Of a DNA stretch of 64,000 bases, positions 46,919-56,190 are shown piece by piece. The notes under the pieces were generated by a model that ran no database searches, had not been told where the DNA came from, and saw nothing but the letters and a program-made list of their open reading frames with translations. Location of the stretch: positions 310,001 to 374,000 of the forward strand of contig NC_016887.1 in NCBI RefSeq assembly GCF_000284035.1. Direction: 5' to 3'. Numbering within the stretch: position 1 is the stretch's first letter; every line of letters begins with the position of its first letter. Position numbers and translations under genes: made by a program. Source of the stretch: Nocardia cyriacigeorgica GUH-2. GTDB lineage: Bacteria > Actinomycetota > Actinomycetes > Mycobacteriales > Mycobacteriaceae.

Positions 46919-47503
46919 ATGAGTGACTGGCTGGCGGGTGGCCGGGCCGAACTGGCGGCCGAGCGGATCCTGGACGCGGTACGTGCCCTGTCGATGGACA
47001 AGGGTGTGACCGGCGTCGGGATGGCCGAGGTCGCCGAGGCCGCCGGTTGTTCGCGGGCGACGCTGTACCGCTATTTCGACAACCGGCAGTCGCTGTATGT
47101 CGCGTTCGCGGGCCGGGAGGCGCGACTGCTGGTGGAGCGGGTGTGGCGGGCCCACCGCTTCGACGGTCCCGATCTCGAGGGACAGCTGCTCGATGTGCTC
47201 ACCGCGCTGCTGGCCGAGGTCCGTAAAACGCCGCATCTGGCGGTCTGGTTCGAGCCGGAGAACGCGGGCATCGTCGCGCAGTTGTCGCAGTCGCCGGGCG
47301 TCATCGACACCCTCACCGCCGCGTTCGTACACAACTTCCGCCCCGATCTCGACCCGGACGCGGCCGGGCGACTCGGCCAGTGGACCGTACGCACAATGGT
47401 GTCGCTGCTGACCCTGCCCGGCCCCGGCGAAGACGCCGAACGCGCGCTCCTGCGCAACTTCCTGCTGCCGTTCCTGCTCGACAACCACATCGAGATCACC
47501 TGA
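46919..47503 (+). CDS. TetR-family regulator
   Basis: 194 residues with the HTH in AAERILDAVRALSMDKGVTGVGMAEVAEAAGCSRATLYRYFDNRQSLYVAF. The C-terminal domain is helical. It lies 12 bases downstream of the P450 gene in the same transcript and probably controls it through the GTAGACA repeat before the P450 start. A terminator hairpin shared with the convergent tRNA gene follows. Confidence 0.85.
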   Translation: MSDWLAGGRAELAAERILDAVRALSMDKGVTGVGMAEVAEAAGCSRATLYRYFDNRQSLYVAFAGREARLLVERVWRAHRFDGPDLEGQLLDVLTALLAEVRKTPHLAVWFEPENAGIVAQLSQSPGVIDTLTAAFVHNFRPDLDPDAAGRLGQWTVRTMVSLLTLPGPGEDAERALLRNFLLPFLLDNHIEIT

Positions 47504-47524
47504 ACCGGCCCGGAAAAGAAGGAA

Positions 47525-47551
47525 ACCCTGACCAGCCGAGCTGATCAGGGT
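47525..47551. terminator. Bidirectional terminator between TetR and tRNA-Pro
   Basis: ACCCTGA...TCAGGGT with an inner CAGC/GCTG stem. On the minus strand, after the tRNA, it is followed by TTCCTTCTTTTCC, so it best serves the tRNA transcript. Confidence 0.65.
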
Positions 47552-47576
47552 TCCCATCGTGTCTCAACCACACGAG

Positions 47577-47650
<74 letters not shown>

Positions 47651-47710
47651 TGAAGCGGACCTGAGGTAGCTTACAACAGGTCGGGGCCGGACGTTAAACC
47701 GGCAGGTCAG

Positions 47711-49114
47711 TCACCTTTTCAGGGGGCGGATGCTGCTCAGGATGCGCTTGGCGGTGGCGGGGTCGACGGCGTCGGGGACGCCGGTGTCGGCGGCCAGCAC
47801 CAGCACGATGGTTCCGGTGCGGGCGGGGACGGCGTAGGTGTAGACGGAGAACTGGGCGGCGCAGCCGGGTTTGGCGGAGTCGAGCCGGCCCGTCGTTTCG
47901 ACGAGCATGCCCTGCTGGGATCCGTCCGCGGAGGTGAGCGGCTGCGCGGCGCCCGGCTTCACGTCGCGGCTGCCGGTGTAGGCGATGGTGGCGGCCTTGG
48001 TGCCGGTGTCGGTGGCGGCCTTCGCCGGGTCGGTGGTGTCGGAGCCGGTGAGGAAGGCGACGGTGCGCGTCGAGCCCGGGCAGTAGTCCACCCCGTCGGT
48101 GGCCAGGCCGGTGCCGACAACGGCCTCCGGCGGCTGGCCGAACCCGCCGACGTTGCCCTCCGGCGCCACCCGCCACCCGGCAGGTACGTCGTAGGCCGCA
48201 CTGCGATTGGGGACGGCGACCGGCTGGTACCCGGGCACGATCGGCCCGATTTCGGCGGCGCGCGTGGGTTCGCTCGACCGCGGGCGAGCAGACGTGGACC
48301 GCGGTGCCTTGGAGGGTGATTCGCCGGTCGTCAGCGCGCTGACCATGGACGGCGTGGACCCGTCGGAGGCCGAGGCTTCATCGGATCCACTGACGGTCAC
48401 CGCAACCACCCCGACACCCACGGCAACCACCGCCATCGCCGCCGCACCGAAGGCGAGGAGCTTCCCGGGCCCGCCGCCGGGGGAGCTGTTGCCCGGCGGC
48501 GACCCGAACGGTTGAGCGCCCGGCCCGAAGTTCGATGCACCGGGATGCGGCTGAGCCGGCGCCATCCCGGCGTACTGTGCGCCTGCCGTCAGGTTCCCGG
48601 CCGCCCTCGCATCGAGTGGCTCCTGGGGTGCGAACGCTGCGTCCGGGCTCGTCCAACCCTGCCCAGCATCAGCGGGAGCGGTCCAGCCCGCCGAGCTACC
48701 CGGCCACTGTCCGCCCTGCGTGGGAGCCGCCTCGGGCGCAACAGTCGGCCCCGGCTGCGGGGCTCCCGACATGGTGTAGCTCGGTGTCGGCGCACCGAGC
48801 TGCGCCCAGTGACCGCCCTGCGTCGGCGCTGCTTCGGGAGCGACGGGAACGCCCGGTTGCGCCGCAGCTGGAGTGGGGCTCGGTGCAGCCTGTCCGATCT
48901 GGGTCGGGGCTGCTTCGGGCGCGATGGGCATCCCGGGCTGCGGTGCGCTCGGCAGCCCATAGGCCGGCTGTCCGGGCGCCGGTGCCCACTGGCCGACCTG
49001 CGTCGGCGCGGATGCGGGCCCCTGTGCTCCCGGTACAGCGCCTCTCGGTCCAGTGTCGGGCCCCCACTGCGGGGCGGCCGGATACGCCCCGTTGCTGGGG
49101 TCGAATGTGTTCAC
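47711..49114 (-). CDS. Membrane-anchored protein with Pro/Ala/Gln-rich cytoplasmic region
   Basis: 467 residues from GTG 49114 (GAGGA upstream; a longer reading begins at 49147). Residues 1-220 are low-complexity P, A, G and Q sequence with three diverged copies of APEAAPTQGG(H/Q)W. One membrane helix follows (LLAFGAAAMAVVAVGVGVVAVTV, about 230-252), then a Ser/Thr-rich linker and an exported domain of about 160 residues with two cysteines (DYCPGS, PGCAAQF). This plan is common in Nocardia membrane proteins of unknown function. The proline-rich tail may bind partners in the cytoplasm. Confidence 0.65.
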   Translation of the reverse strand: MNTFDPSNGAYPAAPQWGPDTGPRGAVPGAQGPASAPTQVGQWAPAPGQPAYGLPSAPQPGMPIAPEAAPTQIGQAAPSPTPAAAQPGVPVAPEAAPTQGGHWAQLGAPTPSYTMSGAPQPGPTVAPEAAPTQGGQWPGSSAGWTAPADAGQGWTSPDAAFAPQEPLDARAAGNLTAGAQYAGMAPAQPHPGASNFGPGAQPFGSPPGNSSPGGGPGKLLAFGAAAMAVVAVGVGVVAVTVSGSDEASASDGSTPSMVSALTTGESPSKAPRSTSARPRSSEPTRAAEIGPIVPGYQPVAVPNRSAAYDVPAGWRVAPEGNVGGFGQPPEAVVGTGLATDGVDYCPGSTRTVAFLTGSDTTDPAKAATDTGTKAATIAYTGSRDVKPGAAQPLTSADGSQQGMLVETTGRLDSAKPGCAAQFSVYTYAVPARTGTIVLVLAADTGVPDAVDPATAKRILSSIRPLKR

Positions 49115-49153
49115 GGTCGTCCTCTTGCCTGACAGAAGTCTCGGCAAGCGACC

Positions 49154-50116
49154 CTAGCGGGCGACGGTCTCCGAGGTCGAAACGCCCTGCGCGGTATCGG
49201 AGTTGGGGCGCTTCGGCGGGGCGGCGACCAGCGTGAGCAGGGTGGCCTCCGGACGGCAGCAGAAGCGGTAGGGCGCCCACGGTGAGGTGCCCAGGCCGGC
49301 CGAGACGTGCAGTCGGGTGTGCTCACCCCACTTCGACGGGCCCTTGACCCGCGAGCGGTCGATATCGCAGTTGGTGACCAGCGCGCCGTAACCGGGCAGG
49401 CACAGCTGACCGCCGTGCGTGTGCCCGGCCATCACCAGGTCGTAGCCGTCTTCGGCGAACCGGTCGAGCACCCGCGGTTCGGGCGAATGGGTGAGCCCGA
49501 TGCGCAGGTCGGCCAGCGGGTTGGGCGCGCCGGCGATGGTGTCGTAGCGGTCGCGGTGCAGGTGCGGATCGTCGACGCCCGCGCTGGCGATGCGGATGCC
49601 CGCCACCTCGAGGTCGCGGCGCACATGGGTCAGATCCAGCCAGCCGCGTTCGGTGAAGGCCGCGCGCAGATCCTTCCACGGCAGCGGCGCACCGTGGACG
49701 CGACGGTGATCGGTCTTGAAGTACTTGAGCGGGTTCTTCGGCACCGGCGCGAAGTAGTCGTTGCTGCCGAAGATGAAAAGTCCTGGGCGCGAAAGCAATC
49801 CGCCCAGCGCCTGCACCACGGCGGGCACCGACTTCTGATGTGAGAGGTTGTCGCCGGTGTTGACCACCAGGTCCGGTTCAAGCCGGTCGAGCTCGCGCAG
49901 CCACTGCTGCTTGAGTTTCTGGCCGGGCATCATGTGCAGATCGCTGATGTGCAGCACCCGAAGCGTCGCCGAGCCCGGCCGCAGCACCGGCATCGTCGCC
50001 TCACGCAGCACGAACGCATTGCGTTCGATGAGCGAGGCGTAGCCGACTCCGGCCACCGCGGCTCCGGCGGCGCCGAGCGCGGTTCGACGGACAGCGGAGG
50101 TCGAGATCACGGGCAT
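49154..50116 (-). CDS. Membrane-associated metallophosphoesterase
   Basis: 320 residues. After an N-terminal hydrophobic segment (TALGAAGAAVAGVGYASLI) come the metal-binding blocks: VLHISDLHM (Asp, His), DLVVNTGDNL (Asp), FGSNDYF (Asn in the position of GNH), THSPE and AGHTHGGQL (His). These are the five calcineurin-like motifs of the YkuE/YaeI type, which act on lipid-linked or nucleotide phosphates. A -10 (TATGCT, 50128-50123) lies six bases before ATG 50116, so the transcript appears leaderless. Its stop lies 39 bases before the start of the membrane-protein gene on the same strand. Confidence 0.85.
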   Translation of the reverse strand: MPVISTSAVRRTALGAAGAAVAGVGYASLIERNAFVLREATMPVLRPGSATLRVLHISDLHMMPGQKLKQQWLRELDRLEPDLVVNTGDNLSHQKSVPAVVQALGGLLSRPGLFIFGSNDYFAPVPKNPLKYFKTDHRRVHGAPLPWKDLRAAFTERGWLDLTHVRRDLEVAGIRIASAGVDDPHLHRDRYDTIAGAPNPLADLRIGLTHSPEPRVLDRFAEDGYDLVMAGHTHGGQLCLPGYGALVTNCDIDRSRVKGPSKWGEHTRLHVSAGLGTSPWAPYRFCCRPEATLLTLVAAPPKRPNSDTAQGVSTSETVAR

Positions 50117-50122
50117 TTGCCC

Positions 50123-50128
50123 AGCATA
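50123..50128 (-). promoter_or_regulatory. -10 element for leaderless metallophosphoesterase
   Basis: TATGCT on the minus strand, six bases before the ATG at 50116. Confidence 0.5.
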
Positions 50129-50215
50129 GGTGACGGTGGTCGCGAACGCGGCGTGTGTTCAGGCACAGATCGGACCGGCCGGGTAAATGTGGTGGGCCCG
50201 CTCCGGCGCAGCGGC

Positions 50216-50221
50216 TACCGT
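50216..50221 (+). promoter_or_regulatory. -10 element for leaderless YqeY gene
   Basis: TACCGT, seven bases before ATG 50229. Confidence 0.45.
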
Positions 50222-50228
50222 GTGGCTC

Positions 50229-50693
50229 ATGTCGGAACTCAAATCGCAGCTGCGGACGGATATGACCGCCGCCATGAAATCCAAGGACACGCTGCGTCTG
50301 GCCACGTTGCGGATGCTGCTCGCCGCCATCCAGTCCGCCGAGGTGGCGGGCCCCGAGGCACGTGAGCTCTCCGACGCCGAGGTCGTCGCCGTGCTGGCCA
50401 AGGAATCCAAGAAGCGCAACGAGGCCGCCGAGGTGTACGCCCAAGCCGGCCGCGGTGAGCTGGCGGCCAACGAGCACGCCGAGGCCAGGATCATCGACGA
50501 ATACCTGCCCACCCAGTTGACCGACGCCGAGGTCGCCGACATCGCCGATACCGCCATCGCGCAGATCGCCGAGCAGACCGGCCAGCGGCCCGGGATGCGC
50601 CAGATGGGGCAGGTCATGAAGATCGCCACCGCGCTGGCCGAGGGCAAGGCCGACGGCGCCCGGATCTCGGCCGCGGTCAAGGCCCGGCTGTAG
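50229..50693 (+). CDS. GatB/YqeY-domain protein
   Basis: 154 residues from ATG 50229. The YqeY fold is visible: LKSQLRTDMTAAMKSKDTLRLATLRMLLAAIQSAEV, then AVLAKESKKRNEAAEVYAQAGRGELAANEHAEARIIDEYLPTQL, and a C-terminal GatB-like helical domain (RQMGQVMKIATALAEGKADGARISAAVKARL). In amidotransferases this domain binds tRNA; the role of stand-alone YqeY is not settled. It is divergent from the metallophosphoesterase and convergent with ponA2 across a strong terminator. Confidence 0.9.
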   Translation: MSELKSQLRTDMTAAMKSKDTLRLATLRMLLAAIQSAEVAGPEARELSDAEVVAVLAKESKKRNEAAEVYAQAGRGELAANEHAEARIIDEYLPTQLTDAEVADIADTAIAQIAEQTGQRPGMRQMGQVMKIATALAEGKADGARISAAVKARL

Positions 50694-50716
50694 TCGTTCG
50701 ACCCGTAGACAACCGA

Positions 50717-50747
50717 AACGCCGACCCGGTCAGACCGGGTCGGCGTT
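50717..50747. terminator. Strong bidirectional terminator
   Basis: AACGCCGACCCGGT-CAG-ACCGGGTCGGCGTT, a 14-bp perfect stem with a three-base loop followed by GTCGTT, between convergent YqeY and ponA2. It is just five bases past the ponA2 stop. Confidence 0.85.
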
Positions 50748-50751
50748 GTCG

Positions 50752-53142
50752 TTACCGGGGGAACGGTAGCGGGATGGGGATCGGGATCGGTGGCAGCCGC
50801 GGCGGCGGCGGAAGCCCCGGCACGCCTGGCGGCGGTCCCTGCGGGCCCGGCGGTGGCGGGGTACGCACGGTGCCGTCGCTGACGTAGATCGTCACCAGCG
50901 AGCCCGGAATGGCCGAACCGTTCGGCGAGGACCCGGTGACGGTGCCCTTCGGCGCCGAGCCGGACGACTCCACCGGCGTGACTTTGAACCCGGCCGCGAT
51001 CAGCGCGGCGGTCGCCTCACCCTGCTTCATCCCGACCACGTCGGGCACCTGGGCGTTGTTGGCGCCGCGCACGTATTTGTCGTCCAGTGGCGGCAACACC
51101 GGCGGCGGGAAGTTCCCGACCACGGGTTTGATCGCGTTGAACCAGGTGCGGGCGGGTTCGTTACCGCCGAACAGGCCGTTGGCGTCGCTGGCGCCGCAGT
51201 TGCGCAGTGGGAACGAGCAGATCTCGCCGGGCGTCGGGCTGTCGCCGTAGACGTAGACCGCGGCGGCCAGCGAGTTGGTGAAGCCGACGAACGCCGAGGA
51301 GCGGTGGCTTTCGGTGGTTCCGGTCTTACCCGACATCGGCAGCGTCCAGCCCGCGTTGGCGGCCGCGGCGAAGGCGGTACCGCCGGGCTGATCGTCCTTG
51401 CTCATGGCGTTGGCCAAGGTGTTGGCCAGGCCGGGCTCGACCACCTGCTCGCAGGCCTGCTGGGTGAGCGGGACCTGCTTGCCGTTGCGGTCGATCACTT
51501 CCTTGATCGGCGAGGGCGGGCACCACTTGCCGCCGGAGGCGAGGGTGGCGGCCACGTTGGACAGCTCGAGCGGATTGATCGGCACCGGGCCGAGGGTGAA
51601 CGAGCCCAGGTTCTGGCTTTTGATCATGTCGGCCAGGCTCTGGTTGTTCTCCAGCCCCGAGCTGCCGGGCTCGGTGTAGGAGCGCATGCCAAGGCGCACC
51701 GCCATATCCACGGTCGGGGTGACGCCGACGGCCTGGATCAGCTTGACGAACGCGGTGTTGGGCGAGGTGGCCAGCGCCTCGGTCACCGACATCGGCGACT
51801 TGTAGCGGCCGGCGTTCTCGACGCAGTAGGTGGCCGGCGGGCAGCCGGGCGCGCCACCGTTACCCATGCCCTGGGCGTTGAACCGGCCGGGCACATCGAG
51901 CTGGGCATTGATGCCCATGCCCTTCTCCATGGCCGCGGCGGTGGTGAACAGCTTGAACACCGAGCCGGCACCGTCACCGACCATCGAGTACGGCTGGGCC
52001 AGCAGCGTTTCGTGCGCCTCCCGGTTGAGGCCGTAGGTGCGGCTGCTGGCCATGGCGAGGACCGGATGCGAATCCTGGCCGGGCCCGACCACCGACATGA
52101 CCTCGGCGATGTTCTCCAGATCCGGCGGCGCGGCCTCGGAGACCGCGCGCTTGACCGAATCCTGCACGGCCGGGTCGAGGGTGGTGCGGATCAGGTAGCC
52201 GCCCTTGTCGATCTGCTCGCGGCTGATGCCGGCGTTGGCCAGATACTGCAGGGCGTAATCGCAGAAGAAACCACGGTCACCGGCGGCGATGCAGCCGCGC
52301 GGCAGACCCTTGGGCTCGGGCAGCACGCCCAGCGGCTCGGTCTTGGCCTTGCGGAATTCGTCGGCGCGGCTGGGGATGTTCTGGATCATGGTGTCCAGCA
52401 CGGTGTTGCGCCGGGCCAGCACGCCCTCGGGGTTGGTGTAGGGGTTGAGCTTCGAGCTGCTCTGCACCATGCCGGCCAGCATCGCCGACTGCGGCACGTT
52501 CAGGTCGGCGGCGTCGATGCCGAAATAGGTCTGCGCGGCGTCCTGGATGCCGTAGGAGGAGTTACCGAACGGCACCAGATTCAGGTACCGGGTGAGGATC
52601 TCGTCCTTGGTCAGTTCCTTGTCCAGCGTCAGCGCCATCCGGATCTCGCGGATCTTGCGGGCCGGGGTGGTCTCGATGGCGGCGCGGCGTTCGGCGTCGG
52701 TCTTGGCCACCACCAGCAGCTGGAAGTTCTTCACATATTGCTGGTCGATGGTGGACGCGCCCTGCTGCACCTCACCGCTGGTGGTGTTGGTGAGGAACGC
52801 GCGTAGCGTGCCCTGCCAGTCGACGCCGTCGTGGTCGGCGAAGCGGCGGTCCTCGATGGAGACGATCGCCAGCTTCATGTCGTTGGAGATCCGGTCGCTG
52901 GGCACCTCGAAGCGGCGTTGTTCGTAGAGCCAGGCGATCGGATTGCCTGCCGCGTCGACCATCGTCGACACCGCGGGCACCGTGCCCTCGACCAACTCGG
53001 CGGAGACGTTGTCGACGGCGTCGGCGGCGCGGTTGGACACGAATCCGAAACCGCCTGCGAGCGGGAACAACAGCCCGGCGACGAGCACGGCGGCCAGCAT
53101 GCAGCTAACGGCCAGCTTCGCGAGCGTATGTCTGATCGGCAC
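50752..53142 (-). CDS. ponA2: Bifunctional penicillin-binding protein with PASTA domain (PonA2-like)
   Basis: 796 residues. A membrane anchor (about 8-35) is followed by a GT51 glycosyltransferase (SIEDRRFADHDGVDW with the catalytic Glu, then GASTIDQQYVKN) and a transpeptidase with SVFK, SPN and KTGTTE motifs (about 400-640). One PASTA domain (VPDVVGMKQGEATAALIAAGF) and a proline-rich tail end it. It polymerises and cross-links peptidoglycan outside the membrane. PASTA and the position beside whiB4 identify PonA2 rather than PonA1. A -10 (TAGTCT) six bases before GTG 53142 implies a leaderless mRNA. Confidence 0.93.
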   Translation of the reverse strand: MPIRHTLAKLAVSCMLAAVLVAGLLFPLAGGFGFVSNRAADAVDNVSAELVEGTVPAVSTMVDAAGNPIAWLYEQRRFEVPSDRISNDMKLAIVSIEDRRFADHDGVDWQGTLRAFLTNTTSGEVQQGASTIDQQYVKNFQLLVVAKTDAERRAAIETTPARKIREIRMALTLDKELTKDEILTRYLNLVPFGNSSYGIQDAAQTYFGIDAADLNVPQSAMLAGMVQSSSKLNPYTNPEGVLARRNTVLDTMIQNIPSRADEFRKAKTEPLGVLPEPKGLPRGCIAAGDRGFFCDYALQYLANAGISREQIDKGGYLIRTTLDPAVQDSVKRAVSEAAPPDLENIAEVMSVVGPGQDSHPVLAMASSRTYGLNREAHETLLAQPYSMVGDGAGSVFKLFTTAAAMEKGMGINAQLDVPGRFNAQGMGNGGAPGCPPATYCVENAGRYKSPMSVTEALATSPNTAFVKLIQAVGVTPTVDMAVRLGMRSYTEPGSSGLENNQSLADMIKSQNLGSFTLGPVPINPLELSNVAATLASGGKWCPPSPIKEVIDRNGKQVPLTQQACEQVVEPGLANTLANAMSKDDQPGGTAFAAAANAGWTLPMSGKTGTTESHRSSAFVGFTNSLAAAVYVYGDSPTPGEICSFPLRNCGASDANGLFGGNEPARTWFNAIKPVVGNFPPPVLPPLDDKYVRGANNAQVPDVVGMKQGEATAALIAAGFKVTPVESSGSAPKGTVTGSSPNGSAIPGSLVTIYVSDGTVRTPPPPGPQGPPPGVPGLPPPPRLPPIPIPIPLPFPR

Positions 53143-53148
53143 GGGACC

Positions 53149-53154
53149 AGACTA
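53149..53154 (-). promoter_or_regulatory. -10 element for leaderless ponA2
   Basis: TAGTCT on the minus strand, six bases before the GTG at 53142. The remaining part of the 398-bp gap to whiB4 holds the whiB4 leader and a Crp-like site; nothing else is recognised. Confidence 0.55.
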
Positions 53155-53413
53155 AGGGGTGGGTCGGACGCTCTCGCGGGTGTGTTTGTTCCGAATTGCT
53201 CGATTGCAGGTCGGGCCGGGTTCCGGAGCGGAAATCCGGCGCTGACGGCGGGCCGGTGAGCGCGGCGTTCGATCGAACGCCGGATAACGGTCGATTCGAT
53301 GGTGTGTCGCGATTGGGTCACTGGCGTGTCGCGTGGTCGCGGCACGGACGTACCAAAAAATCACAGCTCGGTCTTGCGCTCCCGGCATACCTTTACCTAG
53401 ATTGAGAACCCAG

Positions 53414-53429
53414 TGTGATAGAGCTAACA
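53414..53429 (+). promoter_or_regulatory. Candidate Crp site upstream of whiB4
   Basis: TGTGA-TAGAGC-TAACA matches the actinobacterial Crp consensus TGTGA-N6-TCACA at nine of ten positions and lies within the larger inverted repeat AGTGT...ACACT (53412-53431), about 112 bases before whiB4. A Crp gene is in this window. Confidence 0.55.
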
Positions 53430-53540
53430 CTCAAAGTGGAATGTGGTGCACTTCGCAGCGGGGTTTGGGTTGCTGCGGGGCTGACACGCGATTCCGGAGC
53501 GCCGTTGACCCGGTGTTCGGACTGCAAAGGGGCACACCAA

Positions 53541-53864
53541 ATGCACATGACAACCCCCATCGCTCGATTGGACGTAGAGCAGGCCGAAGCGAGGATCGCC
53601 TGGGTATCCCAGGCCCGATGCAAGGAAGTAGACCCCGATCAGCTGTTCGTTCGTGGCGCGGCGCAGCGCAAAGCGGCAACGATCTGCAGGCACTGCCCGG
53701 TACTGATGCAGTGCGGAGCCGACGCACTCGACAACCGAGTGGAGTTCGGTGTGTGGGGCGGGATGACCGAGCGGCAGCGGCGTGCGCTGCTCAAGCAGCA
53801 CCCCGAAGTGACGTCATGGGCCGATTTCTTCCAGGCCCAGCGCCAGCATCAGGTGGCTATGTAA
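53541..53864 (+). CDS. whiB4: WhiB-family iron-sulfur redox regulator (WhiB4-like)
   Basis: 107 residues from ATG 53541 (AAAGGGG about eight bases upstream; ATG 53547 is an alternative). Four iron-sulfur cysteines are Cys27, Cys49, Cys52 and Cys58 ([19 protein letters not shown]), followed by the WhiB turn [20 protein letters not shown] and a basic tail. Placement between ponA2 and the bag genes is that of WhiB4, an oxygen- and nitric-oxide-sensing regulator in mycobacteria. It probably has a leader of over 100 bases with a Crp-like site. Its 3' end overlaps bagB by eight bases. Confidence 0.92.
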   Translation: MHMTTPIARLDVEQAEARIAWVSQARCKEVDPDQLFVRGAAQRKAATICRHCPVLMQCGADALDNRVEFGVWGGMTERQRRALLKQHPEVTSWADFFQAQRQHQVAM

Positions 53865-55005
53865 CCGGCACGGCCGAGCCGGCCGGGGTCCGGGTGAGTT
53901 GATCGCCGACCGCGCGCAGCGCTTCGAGATCGGAGACCTCGAAGGGCAGCGCGGTCACCGGCACGATCGGCACCCGGGGGTGGGCTCCGGTGAAGCGCAG
54001 CAGCAGATGCTTTTCCCGTTTCGCCGTGGCCACCCGGTGGGCGTGGATGCGCAGCACCGCCGCCGTCAGCGGGTTGGATTCGGTCAACTGGTCGGCGGCG
54101 GTCAGCGCGTGATCGGCCGGTAGCGCACTGCGGACCGGGTGGGTCCGGTTCAGCACCAGCCCGGCCAGCGGCATCTTCTCGGTGGAGAGCCGGTCGACGA
54201 AGAACGAGGCCTCTCGCAGGGCATCCGGTTCGGGCGCGGCGACCACCAGGAAGTGGGTGCCCGGCTTGGACAGCATCGCGTAGGTCCGGTTGGCCCGGTC
54301 CTGGAATCCGCCGAACAGCGATTCCAGCGATTGCAGAAACAGCGAGGCGTCCTTGAGCATCTGGCCGCCGACGATCGTCGACACCCCGCGCACCGCCAGG
54401 CTCATGGCCCCGGTGACGAACCGGCCGACACCGCGTCCGGGCGCCATGATCACCCGGATCATCCGGCCGTTGAGGAAATTGCCGAGCCGCTTGGGCGCGT
54501 CGAGGAAGTCCAGCGCGTTACGCGAGGGGGGAGTGTCGACCACGATCAGATCCCACTCGCGCCGATTCGCCAGCTGGCCGAGCTTTTCCATCGCCATGTA
54601 CTCCTGCGTCCCACCGAAGGACGAGGCGACGGTCTGATAGAAGGGATTGGCGAAGATCTGCTCGGCCTTGTCCGGGCTGGTGTGCTCGAGCACCATCTCG
54701 TCGAAGGTCCGGCGCATATTCAGCATCATCGCGTGCAGTTCGCCCTTGACCTCGGGGCCCAGCTCCACCCGCTGCGGGGTGTTGCCCAGATCGGCGACGC
54801 CCAGCGACTGGGCCAGCCTTCGGGCCGGGTCGATGGTCAGCACCACGACCTTGCGGCCGGACTCGGCCGCGCGCAGGGCGATGGCGGCGGCGGTGGTGGT
54901 CTTACCGACACCGCCGGACCCGCAGCACACCACGATGCGTGCGCTCGGGTCGCCGATGATCGTCGAGATGTCCAGCTCGGGGGCGCCTGCCTGCGGCGTG
55001 CTCAT
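53857..55005 (-). CDS. bagB: ArsA/Get3-like ATPase, second subunit (BagB-like)
   Basis: 382 residues. A deviant Walker A ([26 protein letters not shown], about 24-48), [11 protein letters not shown] (switch I) and [17 protein letters not shown] (switch II) mark the ArsA/Get3 family. In M. tuberculosis the adjacent pair Rv3679-Rv3680 is called BagA-BagB and forms a complex. This subunit is longer than its partner. It overlaps bagA by four bases and ends within the convergent whiB4 3' end. The role is probably membrane-protein or stress related rather than arsenite export. Confidence 0.88.
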   Translation of the reverse strand: MSTPQAGAPELDISTIIGDPSARIVVCCGSGGVGKTTTAAAIALRAAESGRKVVVLTIDPARRLAQSLGVADLGNTPQRVELGPEVKGELHAMMLNMRRTFDEMVLEHTSPDKAEQIFANPFYQTVASSFGGTQEYMAMEKLGQLANRREWDLIVVDTPPSRNALDFLDAPKRLGNFLNGRMIRVIMAPGRGVGRFVTGAMSLAVRGVSTIVGGQMLKDASLFLQSLESLFGGFQDRANRTYAMLSKPGTHFLVVAAPEPDALREASFFVDRLSTEKMPLAGLVLNRTHPVRSALPADHALTAADQLTESNPLTAAVLRIHAHRVATAKREKHLLLRFTGAHPRVPIVPVTALPFEVSDLEALRAVGDQLTRTPAGSAVPVT

Positions 55006-56039
55006 CGGACTCCCTGTGCGGTGAGGTGTTCGGCCAGCTCGTAGAGCCCGCCCAGATCCATGCCGTCGGTGAGCGCGGGCAACGAGATCCGGGAGACGTC
55101 GACCTTGGCGAGTTCGGTGGCGCTGTCGTCCTGGGCGCGCAAGGTGGCCGAATGCTCGACGGTCTCGGTGATCAGGCCCTGGAAGTCGTCCTCGGGCAGG
55201 GAGATTCCGGCGCTGTCGAGCCCGGCCCGGATGGTGTCGAGATCGAGATCGCCGGTGGCGGCGCGATTGCGCTGTTCGGCGGGTAGCTGGTCCTGGCTGG
55301 CACGGTTGACGATCACCGTGCCGATCCGCAGGTCGGCCTCGGTCAGTTCGGCGATGGCGTCGGCGGTTTCCTGCACCGGCAGCGCCTCGAGCAGGGTAAC
55401 CAGATGGATCATCGTCTGGTCCGAATGCAGCAGTTTCGACACGCCCTCGGCCTGCGAGGCGATCGGGCCACCCTTGGCGACCTCGGCCATCGCCTGGGTG
55501 ACGTCGAGGAAGCTCGCGATCCGGCCGGTCGGCGGGGAGTCCACCACGATCTCGTCGTAGACCTGTTTACCGGCCTTGTCGACGCGGACCGCGCACTCCT
55601 TGATCTTGCCGGTCAGGATGACGTCACGCAGGCCGGGCGCGATGGTGGTGACGAACTCGATGGCACCCATCCGGCGCATGGCGCGGCCGGCGAAGCCCAG
55701 GTTGTAGAACATCTCCAGGTATTCGAGGAAGGCGTGCTCGATATCGAGCGCGAGCGCGACCACCTCGCCACCACCGTCGGCGGTGGCGATCCTGGTCTCG
55801 GTGGGTGGCAGCGGCGGCAGGTCGAACAGCTGGGCGATGGACTGTCTGCTTTCCACCTCGACCAGCAGAACCCGGCGTCCACCCGCGGCCAGCGCCAAGG
55901 CCAGGGCCGCGGCGACGGTCGACTTCCCGGTCCCGCCCTTACCCGACACGTAGTGCAGGCGGGCCTTCGCCGCGCGTTCCGGCCAGCCGGTCGTCAGCCC
56001 CGGATCGGCCGAAACCGGCACTGTTGTTGGTGCTCCCAC
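55002..56039 (-). CDS. bagA: ArsA/Get3-like ATPase, first subunit (BagA-like)
   Basis: 345 residues. Walker A is [27 protein letters not shown] (about 28-54), then [20 protein letters not shown] and [18 protein letters not shown]. Its sequence follows the mycobacterial Rv3679 closely (for example [28 protein letters not shown]). It starts at GTG 56039, with TAGGCT seven bases upstream, so the operon mRNA appears leaderless. bagB follows with a four-base overlap. Confidence 0.9.
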   Translation of the reverse strand: MGAPTTVPVSADPGLTTGWPERAAKARLHYVSGKGGTGKSTVAAALALALAAGGRRVLLVEVESRQSIAQLFDLPPLPPTETRIATADGGGEVVALALDIEHAFLEYLEMFYNLGFAGRAMRRMGAIEFVTTIAPGLRDVILTGKIKECAVRVDKAGKQVYDEIVVDSPPTGRIASFLDVTQAMAEVAKGGPIASQAEGVSKLLHSDQTMIHLVTLLEALPVQETADAIAELTEADLRIGTVIVNRASQDQLPAEQRNRAATGDLDLDTIRAGLDSAGISLPEDDFQGLITETVEHSATLRAQDDSATELAKVDVSRISLPALTDGMDLGGLYELAEHLTAQGVR

Positions 56040-56046
56040 GTTCGCG

Positions 56047-56052
56047 AGCCTA
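56047..56052 (-). promoter_or_regulatory. -10 element for leaderless bagAB
   Basis: TAGGCT on the minus strand, seven bases before GTG 56039. Confidence 0.5.
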
Positions 56053-56178
56053 TAACCCGTTCTGGGATCGCGCCCTAGGGATCCGGATACCCGCGGTGTG
56101 GTGTATCAGACAGTGACGTGCGCCTCGCATCACCGGTGACCGGCCCGGCTGCGGTCGGAGCGGCCGGACCGCACCCAT

Positions 56179-56184
56179 TAGGCT
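56179..56184 (+). promoter_or_regulatory. -10 element for leaderless DUF4177 gene
   Basis: TAGGCT, six bases before ATG 56191. Confidence 0.55.
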
Positions 56185-56190
56185 CCAGCC

